Assembly: GCF_937997595.1 (NCBI RefSeq)
Contig: NZ_CALKTS010000316.1
Span: 1 to 7,132, forward strand
Reading direction: 5' to 3'
DNA from: an uncultured Campylobacter sp.
GTDB lineage: Bacteria > Campylobacterota > Campylobacteria > Campylobacterales > Campylobacteraceae
DNA: 7,132 nucleotides
Shown here one piece after another: positions 1 through 5,588 of the stretch. Positions within the stretch are counted from its first letter, which is position 1. Every line of letters begins with the position of its first letter. A program made the position numbers and the translations under genes. The notes under the pieces are model-generated. The model was not told the DNA's origin and did not search any database. It was given only the letters and a program-made list of their open reading frames with translations.

Positions 1-260
1 GCTTTGAAATACGCTAGCCACGATGCGCCCGTAGCTAATCCGCTTAGTATCAAAAATACCCAGTTGCGAGGGGTTAGGCTCGATAACGGCTGCCAGGCTT
101 TAGCGTAGCGTAGGAATGCGGCGAGACAAAAGGCAATGATGATCGTGCGGATAAAAGTTGCGAAGTGAGAGTTGATCCCTTCAAGCCCGATTTTTGCAAA
201 TATCGCAGTCAGCGCCGCAAAGAGTGCTGATGCAAGTGCCCAAACCGCCCATGTCTCCAT
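1..260 (-). CDS. EamA-type (DMT) small membrane transporter, C-terminus cut off
   Basis: This gene reads leftward from ATG at 258-260 and runs off the left edge, so 86 codons of its N-terminal part are visible. The translation starts METWAVWALASALFAA and continues as hydrophobic helices: about residues 4-24, about 34-50 and about 66-84. A cytoplasmic-looking stretch contains TPRNWVFL, then SGLATGASWLAYFK. The patterns 'LTAIFAKIGLEGINSHFATFIRT' (split by position, residues about 17-39) and 'SGLATGxSWLxYF' are typical of the short EamA/DMT transporters of about 140 residues. Those carry one EamA repeat and are thought to work as dimers. The substrate cannot be told. An AAGGAA ribosome site (265-270) sits 4 bases before the start, and a TATAAT box lies just upstream, so it appears to have its own promoter. 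The family is quite secure from the visible pattern; the full length is not visible. Confidence 0.85.
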   Translation of the reverse strand, partial: METWAVWALASALFAALTAIFAKIGLEGINSHFATFIRTIIIAFCLAAFLRYAKAWQPLSSLTPRNWVFLILSGLATGASWLAYFK

Positions 261-288
261 GATATTCCTTTATGAAATGAATTATTGG

Positions 289-294
289 ATTATA
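289..294 (-). promoter_or_regulatory. -10 box of the EamA-type transporter
   Basis: On the minus strand this reads GGCTATAATCC, a perfect TATAAT with the upstream G common in Campylobacter sigma-70 promoters. No -35 element is evident; an A/T-rich stretch lies upstream instead, as is usual in this group. A start point near 282 would give a leader of about 20 bases, with the ribosome site at 265-270. Confidence 0.6.
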
Positions 295-317
295 GCCCTA
301 TTTAGGTAAAATTTCCT

Positions 318-323
318 TATAAT
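318..323 (+). promoter_or_regulatory. Candidate rightward -10 box (TATAAT)
   Basis: There is a perfect TATAAT preceded by the A/T-rich stretch AAAATTTCCT, only 24 bases from the leftward -10 box at 289-294. Transcription from here would start near 330 and pass through the inverted-arm segment at 437-568 before the lipoprotein gene at 729. The leader would then be about 400 bases, or the box could drive a separate small RNA. In such AT-rich DNA a chance match is possible. Confidence 0.35.
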
Positions 324-436
324 TTCGCGAGCGTCGCAGCAAAAAGCTAAATCGCAAGCGAGCAATCCTACGAAGGCGGCATTTAAATTTTAAAATTTTA
401 GTCGCAAAATACAGTTAAATTTCAGTTCCGACAAGC

Positions 437-568
437 AAAGCTCGCCTCGTGCGTTACCGAATGAGTTTGGGCACCGTTTGAGTGGTGTGCCGCAAGACAC
501 GGTTCGCAGAAACTGCCATAAAATTTCGCTTCAGCAAGATAAAATTTTACCGAGGCAAGACGAGCTTT
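437..568. repeat. 132-base segment bounded by interrupted inverted arms
   Basis: The left arm AAAGCTCG+CCTCG (437-449) is the reverse complement of the right arm CGAGG (551-555) plus CGAGCTTT (561-568). The five bases CAAGA interrupt the right arm, so 13 pairs can form with one bulge. Inside, smaller pairings are possible: ACCGT 473-477 with ACGGT 499-503, GGCAC 470-474 with GTGCC 487-491 (these two exclude each other), and a hairpin GCAG-AAA-CTGC at 506-516. The centre is visibly richer in G+C than the DNA around it. It could be a structured RNA or leader, or one copy of a dispersed non-coding repeat; the sequence does not decide between these. Confidence 0.5.
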
Positions 569-693
569 CCTTCGAATGCAAAATTCTATTTTAATTCAGA
601 AAAAGCACGACCGAATACCCTTTTTGCAAATCCAAACGCGATATAAATTCCCCCGAGCAGAAAGGTTAAAATTTAAAAAATATTCACCGCTCG

Positions 694-701
694 TATATAA
701 A
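694..701 (+). promoter_or_regulatory. Weak promoter candidate before the lipoprotein gene
   Basis: TATATAAA lies about 28 bases upstream of the start at 729, with A/T-rich sequence before it (671-684). A start point near 707 would leave a leader of about 20 bases that holds the AGGAG ribosome site at 719-723. The match to TATAAT is imperfect and there is no -35 box. Confidence 0.35.
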
Positions 702-728
702 ATTTCAAAATTTCTACGAGGAGAGCTT

Positions 729-1104
729 ATGAAAAAATTTCTACTTGCACTCATTGCGATATTCGTTTTAGCGGGCTGCGGCAGCGACTCGAAAGGCGTA
801 GCCGAGGACTTCATCAGAGCCCTATACGAGGGCGATTCTAAGACTTTGGTGGATGCTATAGATATACCCGATAAGGACAGATGGCTCTATGCAGATGATA
901 AACGGCAAACTGATGCAGATGGCAGGCGCCGGCAAGGGGGAGGCCTCTAAGCGCGACGGGCTAAAGAGCATCTCAGGCGAGCTGCAAAATAGCGACGAGA
1001 AATCGGCGCTCGTGAAAGTCGTCGTGTCTTTTAAAAACGGCGCGAACCGCACCGAGAGCGTTAAACTCGTCAAAAAAGACGGCAAGTGGAAAGTCTCGCT
1101 TTAG
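729..1104 (+). pseudogene. Small DUF4878-like lipoprotein, frameshifted
   Basis: The start ATG at 729 has a strong AGGAG site (719-723) and opens MKKFLLALIAIFVLAGCG, a lipoprotein signal peptide with lipobox LAGC, so Cys17 should be the lipidated residue. The mature part continues with VAEDFIRALYEGD and IDIPDKD, as in the small DUF4878-like lipoproteins of Campylobacter. That frame then loses family-like character and stops at 950 after a run of RRRQGGG. The family-like sequence resumes in another frame: MQMINGKLMQMA from 889, then VVVSFKNGA and, at the very end, SVKLVKKDGKWKVSL to the TAG at 1102-1104. Both frames are open over 862-950, so the shift (one extra or two missing bases) lies there, probably near 875-888. 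No slippery run is visible. This could be a true pseudogene, phase-specific variation or an assembly error. Intact, it would be about 125 residues with a short signal and one NTF2-like domain. Confidence 0.75.
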
Positions 1105-1697
1105 CGAAAAAGTTTCTTATCTGCTTGATCTTTGTGGCGGGCGGGCTCGGCGAGCTTTGGATGCTCACGCACGCACCTGCCGCCAAAGAGCCGCTACGGG
1201 TACCGGATGAAATTTTATCAAATCTACGCACGGGCGATCTCGTCTTTCGCCTAGGCGACGTCACCGACAGCCGCATAATCGCAACCGCAACGAATTTTAA
1301 ATACTCGCACGTAGGCATGATCGTGCGCGAACGCCCGCTCGTGATAGTGCATGCCGTAATGGGCGAGGGCGAGCGAGACGGCGTCGCGGCCGTTTCGATG
1401 CAGGAGTTTTTGGCGCATGCGCGAGACTTCGGCGCGGCGCGGATAAATTTTTTAAGTGAGGAGCAAAAGGCGCGCCTAGCCGCTTCTTTACTTAGGCGCG
1501 TCGGCGAGGGTTTTACGCTAAGACCTCGCGGTGAAGCGAACCTCTACTGCACGACGCTACTTGAGCAGGAAATCTCTAAAATCACAGAATTTTTTCCGCA
1601 ATATTTTAAACTAGGCCTAGCCGTCTTGGGCGGCGAATACCTTGCGCCGAAGGCATTTTGGCATTACGGCGGCGTTGAAATTTTATACGAGTGGTAG
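1086..1697 (+). CDS. YiiX/YebB-like permuted papain-fold protein (Peptidase C92-like), membrane-anchored
   Basis: This is a 203-residue protein predicted to begin at GTG 1086, overlapping the end of the lipoprotein gene by 19 bases. It has no good ribosome site, which suggests translational coupling. The start keeps two lysines (8-9) followed by a hydrophobic helix (about 10-26), an uncleaved signal or anchor that would place the rest in the periplasm. Family signs are LRTGDLVFRLG (47-57), the catalytic-histidine motif YSHVGMIV (His75), and the nucleophile motif LYCTTLLE (Cys155, Glu160). The His-before-Cys order is the circular permutation seen in YiiX-like NlpC/P60 relatives. These are thought to cleave amide or thioester bonds, for example in peptidoglycan or lipids, but the substrate is unknown. 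All key residues seem present. The next ATG (1161) would remove the membrane segment, so GTG is preferred. Confidence 0.75.
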   Translation: MESLALAKKFLICLIFVAGGLGELWMLTHAPAAKEPLRVPDEILSNLRTGDLVFRLGDVTDSRIIATATNFKYSHVGMIVRERPLVIVHAVMGEGERDGVAAVSMQEFLAHARDFGAARINFLSEEQKARLAASLLRRVGEGFTLRPRGEANLYCTTLLEQEISKITEFFPQYFKLGLAVLGGEYLAPKAFWHYGGVEILYEW

Positions 1698-2088
1698 GCA
1701 CGACCTAGCTTGGGTTGGAATTTTGCGCGCCGTGTAAATTTAAAATATCGCGTTAATTTAAATCCGCGCATGAATAAAATTTGATCTTAAAATTCCGTGC
1801 CGTAAAATTTCGGTCAAAATTTCGCTTTGACTTTAAATTTTGAAATTCCGTACTCCGCAAAATTTCGTATTATAATTCCGCAGGGCATTAAATTTTATAA
1901 ATTTCGCTAGCTACCGAATTCGCAAAATTACCGCTCGCTTCAGATTCTACACATTCTACGCGCAAAATAAAATTTCGCTTTGCTGTAGAATATTCAAAAG
2001 ACGAAATTTACAATTCGTAAAATCCTAAAAGAATAGAATTTTATAAAAGGCGTAATTTACAAAATTTCAAAAGCAAAGCGCGCGAGCT
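1698..2088. other. 391-base AT-rich intergenic region without genes
   Basis: I see no coding sequence or RNA gene here. The stretch is crowded with AAATTT-containing words, including three copies of AAATTTCGCT (1817, 1899, 1970). It also has an isolated rightward TATAAT (1871-1876) with no gene behind it and an imperfect direct repeat at 1986-2062. It separates the ends of two convergent genes, so it may carry the termination signals for both, but no strong hairpin with a T-run is visible for the plus-strand gene. Confidence 0.6.
1986..2062. repeat. Imperfect direct repeat, two units of about 28 bases
   Basis: Unit one (1986-2013) and unit two (2034-2062) both begin TAGAAT. After a 4- or 5-base variable part they share AAAAGRCGWAATTTACAA, with only two differences over 18 bases. 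The units are about 49 bases apart at their conserved core. The repeat lies just past the end of nusA. No function is evident; it may be a local duplication in AT-rich DNA. Confidence 0.45.
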
Positions 2089-2099
2089 CTACAGCTCGC
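2082..2099 (-). terminator. Candidate nusA terminator overlapping the stop codon
   Basis: On the minus strand GCGAGCT-GTAG-AGCTCGC forms a perfect 7-base-pair stem with a 4-base loop, and the loop contains the TAG stop of nusA. The sequence after it is only moderately T-rich (CTTTGCTTTTGAAATTTT), separated from the stem by a few GC bases. It may therefore be a weak terminator or a 3'-end-protecting hairpin. Confidence 0.35.
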
Positions 2100-3216
2100 C
2101 GAAAAGCGCTTCGAGATTTTTAAGACCTTCCTCCGTGGAGACCTTTTTCTCGCTTGCCGAACCGGTTTCGATAAGCTCGATCTCGCAGCCACATAGCATC
2201 GAAGCTAGGCGGATATTTAGGCCGTTTTTGCCGATCGCTTTACTTTTTTGATCGGGGTTTACATAGACGATCGCCTTGCCGTCCTGCGCTATTTTGACCG
2301 AGTTTACGATCGCGGGCGCCATCGCGCGAGTGATCAAAATTTCGGGGCTTGCGGAGTATTCAAACGCGTCGATGCTCTCGCCGCCGCTTCCGTCTTGCAA
2401 ATTTTTGCTTAAAAATCTACTCACCGCGTCGATTCGAGCGCCTCCTTTGCCGACGGTGGCGCCTACCGGATCGACGTTTGGCGAGACGGCGCTAAGTGCG
2501 ATCTTGGCTCGCCTGCCCGGAATCCTCGCGCAAGCCTGAATGATAACGCTGCCGTCTTTGATCTCTGGGACTTCGGCAGCGAGCAGGGCTTCTAGGAATT
2601 TCGGGCTGGTGCGCGAAAGTTCTAGTCTGATGCCGTGAGATTTGTCGATGGCTACGTTTTTGATGACGGCTTGCAGCACGTCGCCCACTTTGAAATTTTC
2701 ACCCTTGATGCGGTTTTTTTGCGGCATGAAAGCCTTCGTATCCTCGATCTCTACGTAGGTAGTGCCGTCGTGATCGATCTTGGTGACTGTGCCGTGGGTA
2801 AGGGTACCTACTTTACTTTTATAGTTTTCAAAAATTTTCTCTTCGAGCAGCCGCTGGATATGAAAATTCAGCTCTCTAGCCAGCACGCCGGAAGCCGTGC
2901 GACCGAGATTTTCGATATTTATTTCGTAGCTTAGCTCATCGCCGATCTCTGCGTTTTCGCCTATTTTTTTGGCTTCGCTCAGCGCGATGAAGTTGTGATC
3001 GCCGAGTCGCTCATCATCATCCGCGACGACGTGGACCTTTTGGTAGAGCTTGACGCGTTTGGTCTGCGGATCGACTTCGCTGTCGTAGAGATATTCCTCG
3101 CCGAAAAGTCTTTTTGCGGTCTGGATGAACGCCGTTTTGACGCGCTCTTTGACGTCTGCGGACTCAAGTCCCTTTTCATTTGCAATCGACTCGATGATGT
3201 CGGTGATTTTTTCCAT
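2089..3216 (-). CDS. nusA: Transcription termination/antitermination factor NusA
   Basis: NusA binds RNA polymerase and nascent RNA, promotes pausing and intrinsic termination, and takes part in antitermination on rRNA operons. The 375 residues show the family order. The polymerase-binding N-terminal domain is about 1-130 (MEKITDIIESIANEKGL, with RTASGVLARE at 106-115). The S1 domain is about 135-200 (GTVTKI to LELSRT). The first KH domain is about 215-290 (RIPGRRAKIAL, VDPVGATVG) and the second about 300-350 (KAIGKNGLNIRLAS, GxxG-type loop near 329-332). The C-terminal acidic repeats of E. coli NusA are absent, as expected for Campylobacterota. The start at 3214-3216 has an AAGGA site 9 bases before it. 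The first KH loop reads GKGG, where relatives usually have a GxKG pattern. It is followed by an apparently expanded loop (about 270-280, rich in G, S and D). The gene stands alone, divergent from the HP0268-family/miaB operon. Confidence 0.97.
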   Translation of the reverse strand: MEKITDIIESIANEKGLESADVKERVKTAFIQTAKRLFGEEYLYDSEVDPQTKRVKLYQKVHVVADDDERLGDHNFIALSEAKKIGENAEIGDELSYEINIENLGRTASGVLARELNFHIQRLLEEKIFENYKSKVGTLTHGTVTKIDHDGTTYVEIEDTKAFMPQKNRIKGENFKVGDVLQAVIKNVAIDKSHGIRLELSRTSPKFLEALLAAEVPEIKDGSVIIQACARIPGRRAKIALSAVSPNVDPVGATVGKGGARIDAVSRFLSKNLQDGSGGESIDAFEYSASPEILITRAMAPAIVNSVKIAQDGKAIVYVNPDQKSKAIGKNGLNIRLASMLCGCEIELIETGSASEKKVSTEEGLKNLEALFGEL

Positions 3217-3278
3217 AAATTTTCCTTAAGATTTGATTTCGTGCTACTAAATTTGGATTTTAAATTTTGAAGTGCGGT

Positions 3279-3284
3279 ATTATA
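3279..3284 (-). promoter_or_regulatory. -10 box of nusA
   Basis: The minus strand reads CCATATAATACC, a perfect TATAAT with an A/T-rich upstream region (AATAAAAATAAAGTC) and no -35 box. A start near 3272 gives a leader of about 55 bases ending in the AAGGA ribosome site before nusA. Confidence 0.6.
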
Positions 3285-3317
3285 TGGAATTTTGACTTTA
3301 TTTTTATTTAAACGAAT

Positions 3318-3323
3318 TATTAT
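3318..3323 (+). promoter_or_regulatory. Candidate -10 box of the HP0268-family/miaB operon
   Basis: TATTAT is preceded by a T-rich stretch (3297-3310), the kind of periodic A/T signal that replaces the -35 box in Campylobacter promoters. A start near 3330 would give a leader of about 44 bases. It lies 34 bases from the nusA -10 box on the other strand, so the two promoters share one short regulatory region. Confidence 0.45.
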
Positions 3324-3373
3324 CTAAATTTCGCTAAACTCGCGGGTTTAAAACATAAATGAAAGGATAGATC

Positions 3374-3616
3374 ATGCAGCTAAAACTTGCCAGAACGGAG
3401 CTCGCCTCTAAGCCAAAGAGCGTTAAGATCGAGGATTTGCAAGCCCAAGTAGAAAAGAGCGGACAAAAAATATTTTATCTGGATAGAGAAAATTCTCAAA
3501 AAGATTTAGCCGCTTTGGTGGATTTTTTCGACACTAAGGGTTTTAGCGTGTATCAGCGCATAGTGCGATACGGGCTGAACGAAAACGAGTATATGTATGA
3601 GGTGCATATCCTTTGA
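3374..3616 (+). CDS. HP0268-family small protein, putative nicking nuclease/RNase
   Basis: The protein has 80 residues, the same length as H. pylori HP0268 as I recall it. It shares the landmarks KSVKIEDL (15-22), KIFYLD (32-37), VDFF (49-52) with Asp50, and the C-terminal YEVHI (75-79). HP0268 has been reported to have an Smr-like fold with DNA-nicking and RNase activity. I recall Asp50 as one of its functional residues, and it is kept here. The AAAGGA ribosome site (3362-3367) is 6 bases before ATG 3374. The stop overlaps the TTG start of miaB (TTGA), so the two are probably translated in a coupled way. It has no visible signal or membrane segment and is expected in the cytoplasm. Its cellular role is unknown. 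The constant link to miaB hints at RNA or tRNA metabolism, but that is inference. Confidence 0.88.
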   Translation: MQLKLARTELASKPKSVKIEDLQAQVEKSGQKIFYLDRENSQKDLAALVDFFDTKGFSVYQRIVRYGLNENEYMYEVHIL

Positions 3617-4908
3617 GCAAACTCCTCTTCATCCAGACCCTAGGTTGCGCGATGAACGTGCGCGATAGCGAGCATATTATCGCGCAGCTGAAAGAGCAAG
3701 ATTACGAGATCACCAACGACGTAAATATTGCGGATCTGATCTTAATAAATACCTGCTCCGTACGCGAAAAGCCCGTGCATAAGCTTTTCAGCGAGATCGG
3801 AGCTTTTGATAAGGCGCGAAAAAAAGGCTCTAAAATCGGCGTTTGCGGCTGCACCGCAAGCCATCTGGGCGGAGAAATTTTTAAGCGCGCACCCTTTGTG
3901 GATTTCGTACTCGGCGCCAGAAACGTATCTAAAATTTCGCAAGCCGTACGCACGCCCAAATTTATCAGCACAGACATAAATTACGACGAGAGCGAGTTTG
4001 CATTCGGAGATTTTGCGAGCTCACCATATAAATCCTTCATAAACATAATGATCGGCTGCGACAAAAAGTGCTCCTACTGCATCGTGCCGCAAACTAGAGG
4101 CGATGAAATTTCAATCCCCGCTCAAATCATCTTGCGCGAAGCCGAAAGATCCGCCGCTCGCGGCGCCAAAGAGATATTTCTGCTCGGTCAAAACGTCAAT
4201 AACTACGGCAAGCGCTTTTCGAGCGCGCACGAAAAAATCGACTTCAGCGACCTGCTCGTGCGGCTTAGCGAGATAGAGGGCATCGAGCGCATCCGCTTTA
4301 CCAGCCCGCATCCGCTGCATATGGACGATAAATTTTTGGACGTTTTTTGCAATAATCCTAAAATTTGCAAATCGATGCATATGCCGCTGCAAAGCGGCTC
4401 TAGCAAGGTTTTGCGCGATATGAAGCGCGGATATACCAAGCAGTGGTATCTAGACCGCGCGCTTAAACTGCGCCAAAGCTGCCCGGGCGTGGCGATCAGC
4501 ACCGACATCATCGTGGGCTATCCGAGCGAGAGCGAGGAGGATTTTGCCGAGACGATGGAAGTGTTAGAAGCGGTGAGATTTGAGCAGGTTTTTTCCTTTA
4601 AATTTAGCCCGCGGCCGCTCACGCCCACGGCAAACTTAAAACCGCTGGATGATGAAATTTCAAGCGAAAGGCTAAGCAGGCTGCAAAGTGCTCATACTAA
4701 AATTTTAGACGAGATCGCAGGAGCGCAAAAAGATAAAATTTTCGACGTGTATTTCGAGGAGCTGCGCGAGGACGGCACCGCGTGCGGTAGAAGCTTTTCA
4801 AATTTTTTAATCTGCGCGCAAGGCGGCGAGGAGCTGTTAGGCAAAACGCGCAGAGTACGTGTCGAAAAGACCGCCAGAATGGCGCTTTATGGAAAAGTTA
4901 TCGCTTAA
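3613..4908 (+). CDS. miaB: tRNA-2-methylthio-N6-dimethylallyladenosine synthase MiaB
   Basis: MiaB is a radical-SAM methylthiotransferase that converts i6A37 to ms2i6A37 in tRNAs reading codons that begin with U. The 431 residues carry all the hallmarks. The N-terminal domain has three cluster cysteines (Cys12 in LGCAMN, Cys48 in NTCSVREK, Cys80 in GVCGCTAS). The radical-SAM motif CxxxCxxC is at Cys149/153/156 in IGCDKKCSYCIVP, then TRGDE (161-165). The MiaB signature LGQNVN is at 191-196, and a TRAM RNA-binding domain lies at about 372-431. The TTG start at 3613 is chosen because family members begin MSKxLFIQTLGCAMN. It overlaps the upstream stop by four bases, with GAGG at 3599-3602 as ribosome site. 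The end overlaps the next gene by 20 bases. It is the middle gene of an operon and looks fully functional. Confidence 0.97.
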   Translation: MSKLLFIQTLGCAMNVRDSEHIIAQLKEQDYEITNDVNIADLILINTCSVREKPVHKLFSEIGAFDKARKKGSKIGVCGCTASHLGGEIFKRAPFVDFVLGARNVSKISQAVRTPKFISTDINYDESEFAFGDFASSPYKSFINIMIGCDKKCSYCIVPQTRGDEISIPAQIILREAERSAARGAKEIFLLGQNVNNYGKRFSSAHEKIDFSDLLVRLSEIEGIERIRFTSPHPLHMDDKFLDVFCNNPKICKSMHMPLQSGSSKVLRDMKRGYTKQWYLDRALKLRQSCPGVAISTDIIVGYPSESEEDFAETMEVLEAVRFEQVFSFKFSPRPLTPTANLKPLDDEISSERLSRLQSAHTKILDEIAGAQKDKIFDVYFEELREDGTACGRSFSNFLICAQGGEELLGKTRRVRVEKTARMALYGKVIA

Positions 4909-5542
4909 AAAGCGGCTGTTTTTCCGCATCGCCGAATATCTCATTTTTATCCTGATTTGGTGTATTTTTTTAACGTGCAGGGTTAAATTTACCCCCACGA
5001 AGCTGCCCGAAAGGCCCTGCGTCGTCGTGTTTTGGCATGGAAGATTAGCGATGATGAGCTTTGCTTATAGGCGCTGGTGGCTGCGGGATTTCGGCAACAA
5101 GAGGTGCGCCAAGGTTATCATCAGCGATCACAAAGACGGCGAAATCATTACGCGCGTGATCTCGCATTTCGGTATCGGCGCGATCCGCGGTAGTAGTTTC
5201 AAAGGCGGCGCGCGCGCGCTTATGGGTGCGATCAAAGAGATAAAAAACGGCACCGACGTCATCATCACTCCCGACGGTCCGCGCGGCCCCCTTCACAGCG
5301 TCGCCGACGGAGCCGTGATCCTTGCGCAGCGACTGAACTTAGACATTTACGCGCTAAATTACGAAGCGAGCAGTTTTTGGAAATTTCGTAGCTGGGACGA
5401 GATGGTATTGCCAAAGCCCTTTTCGCATATAAATTATAGCCTCAGCGCACCGTTAAATTTAACAGGGCTTAGCCTCGATGCGGGCAAAGAGGCGATCAAA
5501 CAACTGCTTTTTGCAAGCGCTAAAAAGGACGCTAAATTTTAG
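4889..5542 (+). CDS. DUF374 lysophospholipid acyltransferase-like protein
   Basis: The gene encodes 217 residues from ATG 4889; an upstream GTG (4859) would add ten residues that do not look family-like. It starts inside miaB in another frame with no clear ribosome site, so coupling is likely. A membrane helix (about 11-30) anchors it to the inner membrane. Family signs are VVVFWHGRLAMM (45-56) with His50, standing where acyltransferases have their catalytic histidine. SDHKDGEIITRV (79-90), IRGSSFKGGARAL (99-111) and ITPDGPRGP (126-134) are the typical DUF374/LPLAT blocks. Related enzymes move acyl chains onto lysophospholipids or lipid A precursors; the substrate here is not known. It shares the operon with the HP0268-family gene and miaB, which gives no functional clue beyond shared transcription. 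Confidence 0.88.
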   Translation: MEKLSLKKRLFFRIAEYLIFILIWCIFLTCRVKFTPTKLPERPCVVVFWHGRLAMMSFAYRRWWLRDFGNKRCAKVIISDHKDGEIITRVISHFGIGAIRGSSFKGGARALMGAIKEIKNGTDVIITPDGPRGPLHSVADGAVILAQRLNLDIYALNYEASSFWKFRSWDEMVLPKPFSHINYSLSAPLNLTGLSLDAGKEAIKQLLFASAKKDAKF

Positions 5543-5563
5543 TTTGAAATAATAGTGTTTCGG

Positions 5564-5569
5564 TATAAT
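5564..5569 (+). promoter_or_regulatory. -10 box of the 5589-6344 gene
   Basis: A perfect TATAAT in the context CGGTATAATTG fits the Campylobacter sigma-70 pattern. A TTGAAA at 5544-5549 is present, but the 14-base spacer is too short for a normal -35. A start near 5577 gives a leader of only about 12 bases, with the AGGAG ribosome site (5579-5583) almost at the 5' end. The gene can therefore be transcribed apart from the upstream operon. Confidence 0.6.
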
Positions 5570-5588
5570 TGTAATTTTAGGAGAAAAA

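Larger units (their letters stand above)
261..728. other. Long gene-free region between divergent genes
   Basis: There is no convincing coding sequence in this 468-base stretch. It holds a leftward promoter for the transporter, a rightward TATAAT, a 14-base AT palindrome (385-398, AAATTTTAAAATTT), the inverted-arm segment at 437-568, and a weak promoter before the lipoprotein gene. The rightward reading frame from ATG 576 into the lipoprotein gene has no ribosome site, and its first 51 codons look like noncoding sequence. The leftward frame through 437-568 is open for about 67 codons but has no usable start codon. Confidence 0.7.

Noticed and set aside
425..595. Leftward open frame through the inverted-arm segment containing SFCEPCLAAHHSN
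   Set aside because: It is open between stops but has no ATG, GTG or TTG start and no ribosome site. It is probably a by-product of the repeat or RNA sequence.
576..728. Upstream extension of the lipoprotein reading frame from ATG 576
   Set aside because: It has no ribosome site, the added 51 residues look random, and it would bury the obvious signal peptide and lipobox that follow the AGGAG site at 719-723.
1871..1876. Isolated rightward TATAAT between convergent genes
   Set aside because: No gene or clear RNA follows, and chance matches are frequent in such AT-rich DNA. A small RNA antisense to the nusA end is possible but unsupported.
4859..4888. GTG start adding ten residues to the DUF374 protein
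   Set aside because: The extra residues (SKRPPEWRF) are a shifted reading of the miaB end, and family members usually begin just before the membrane helix, as from ATG 4889.
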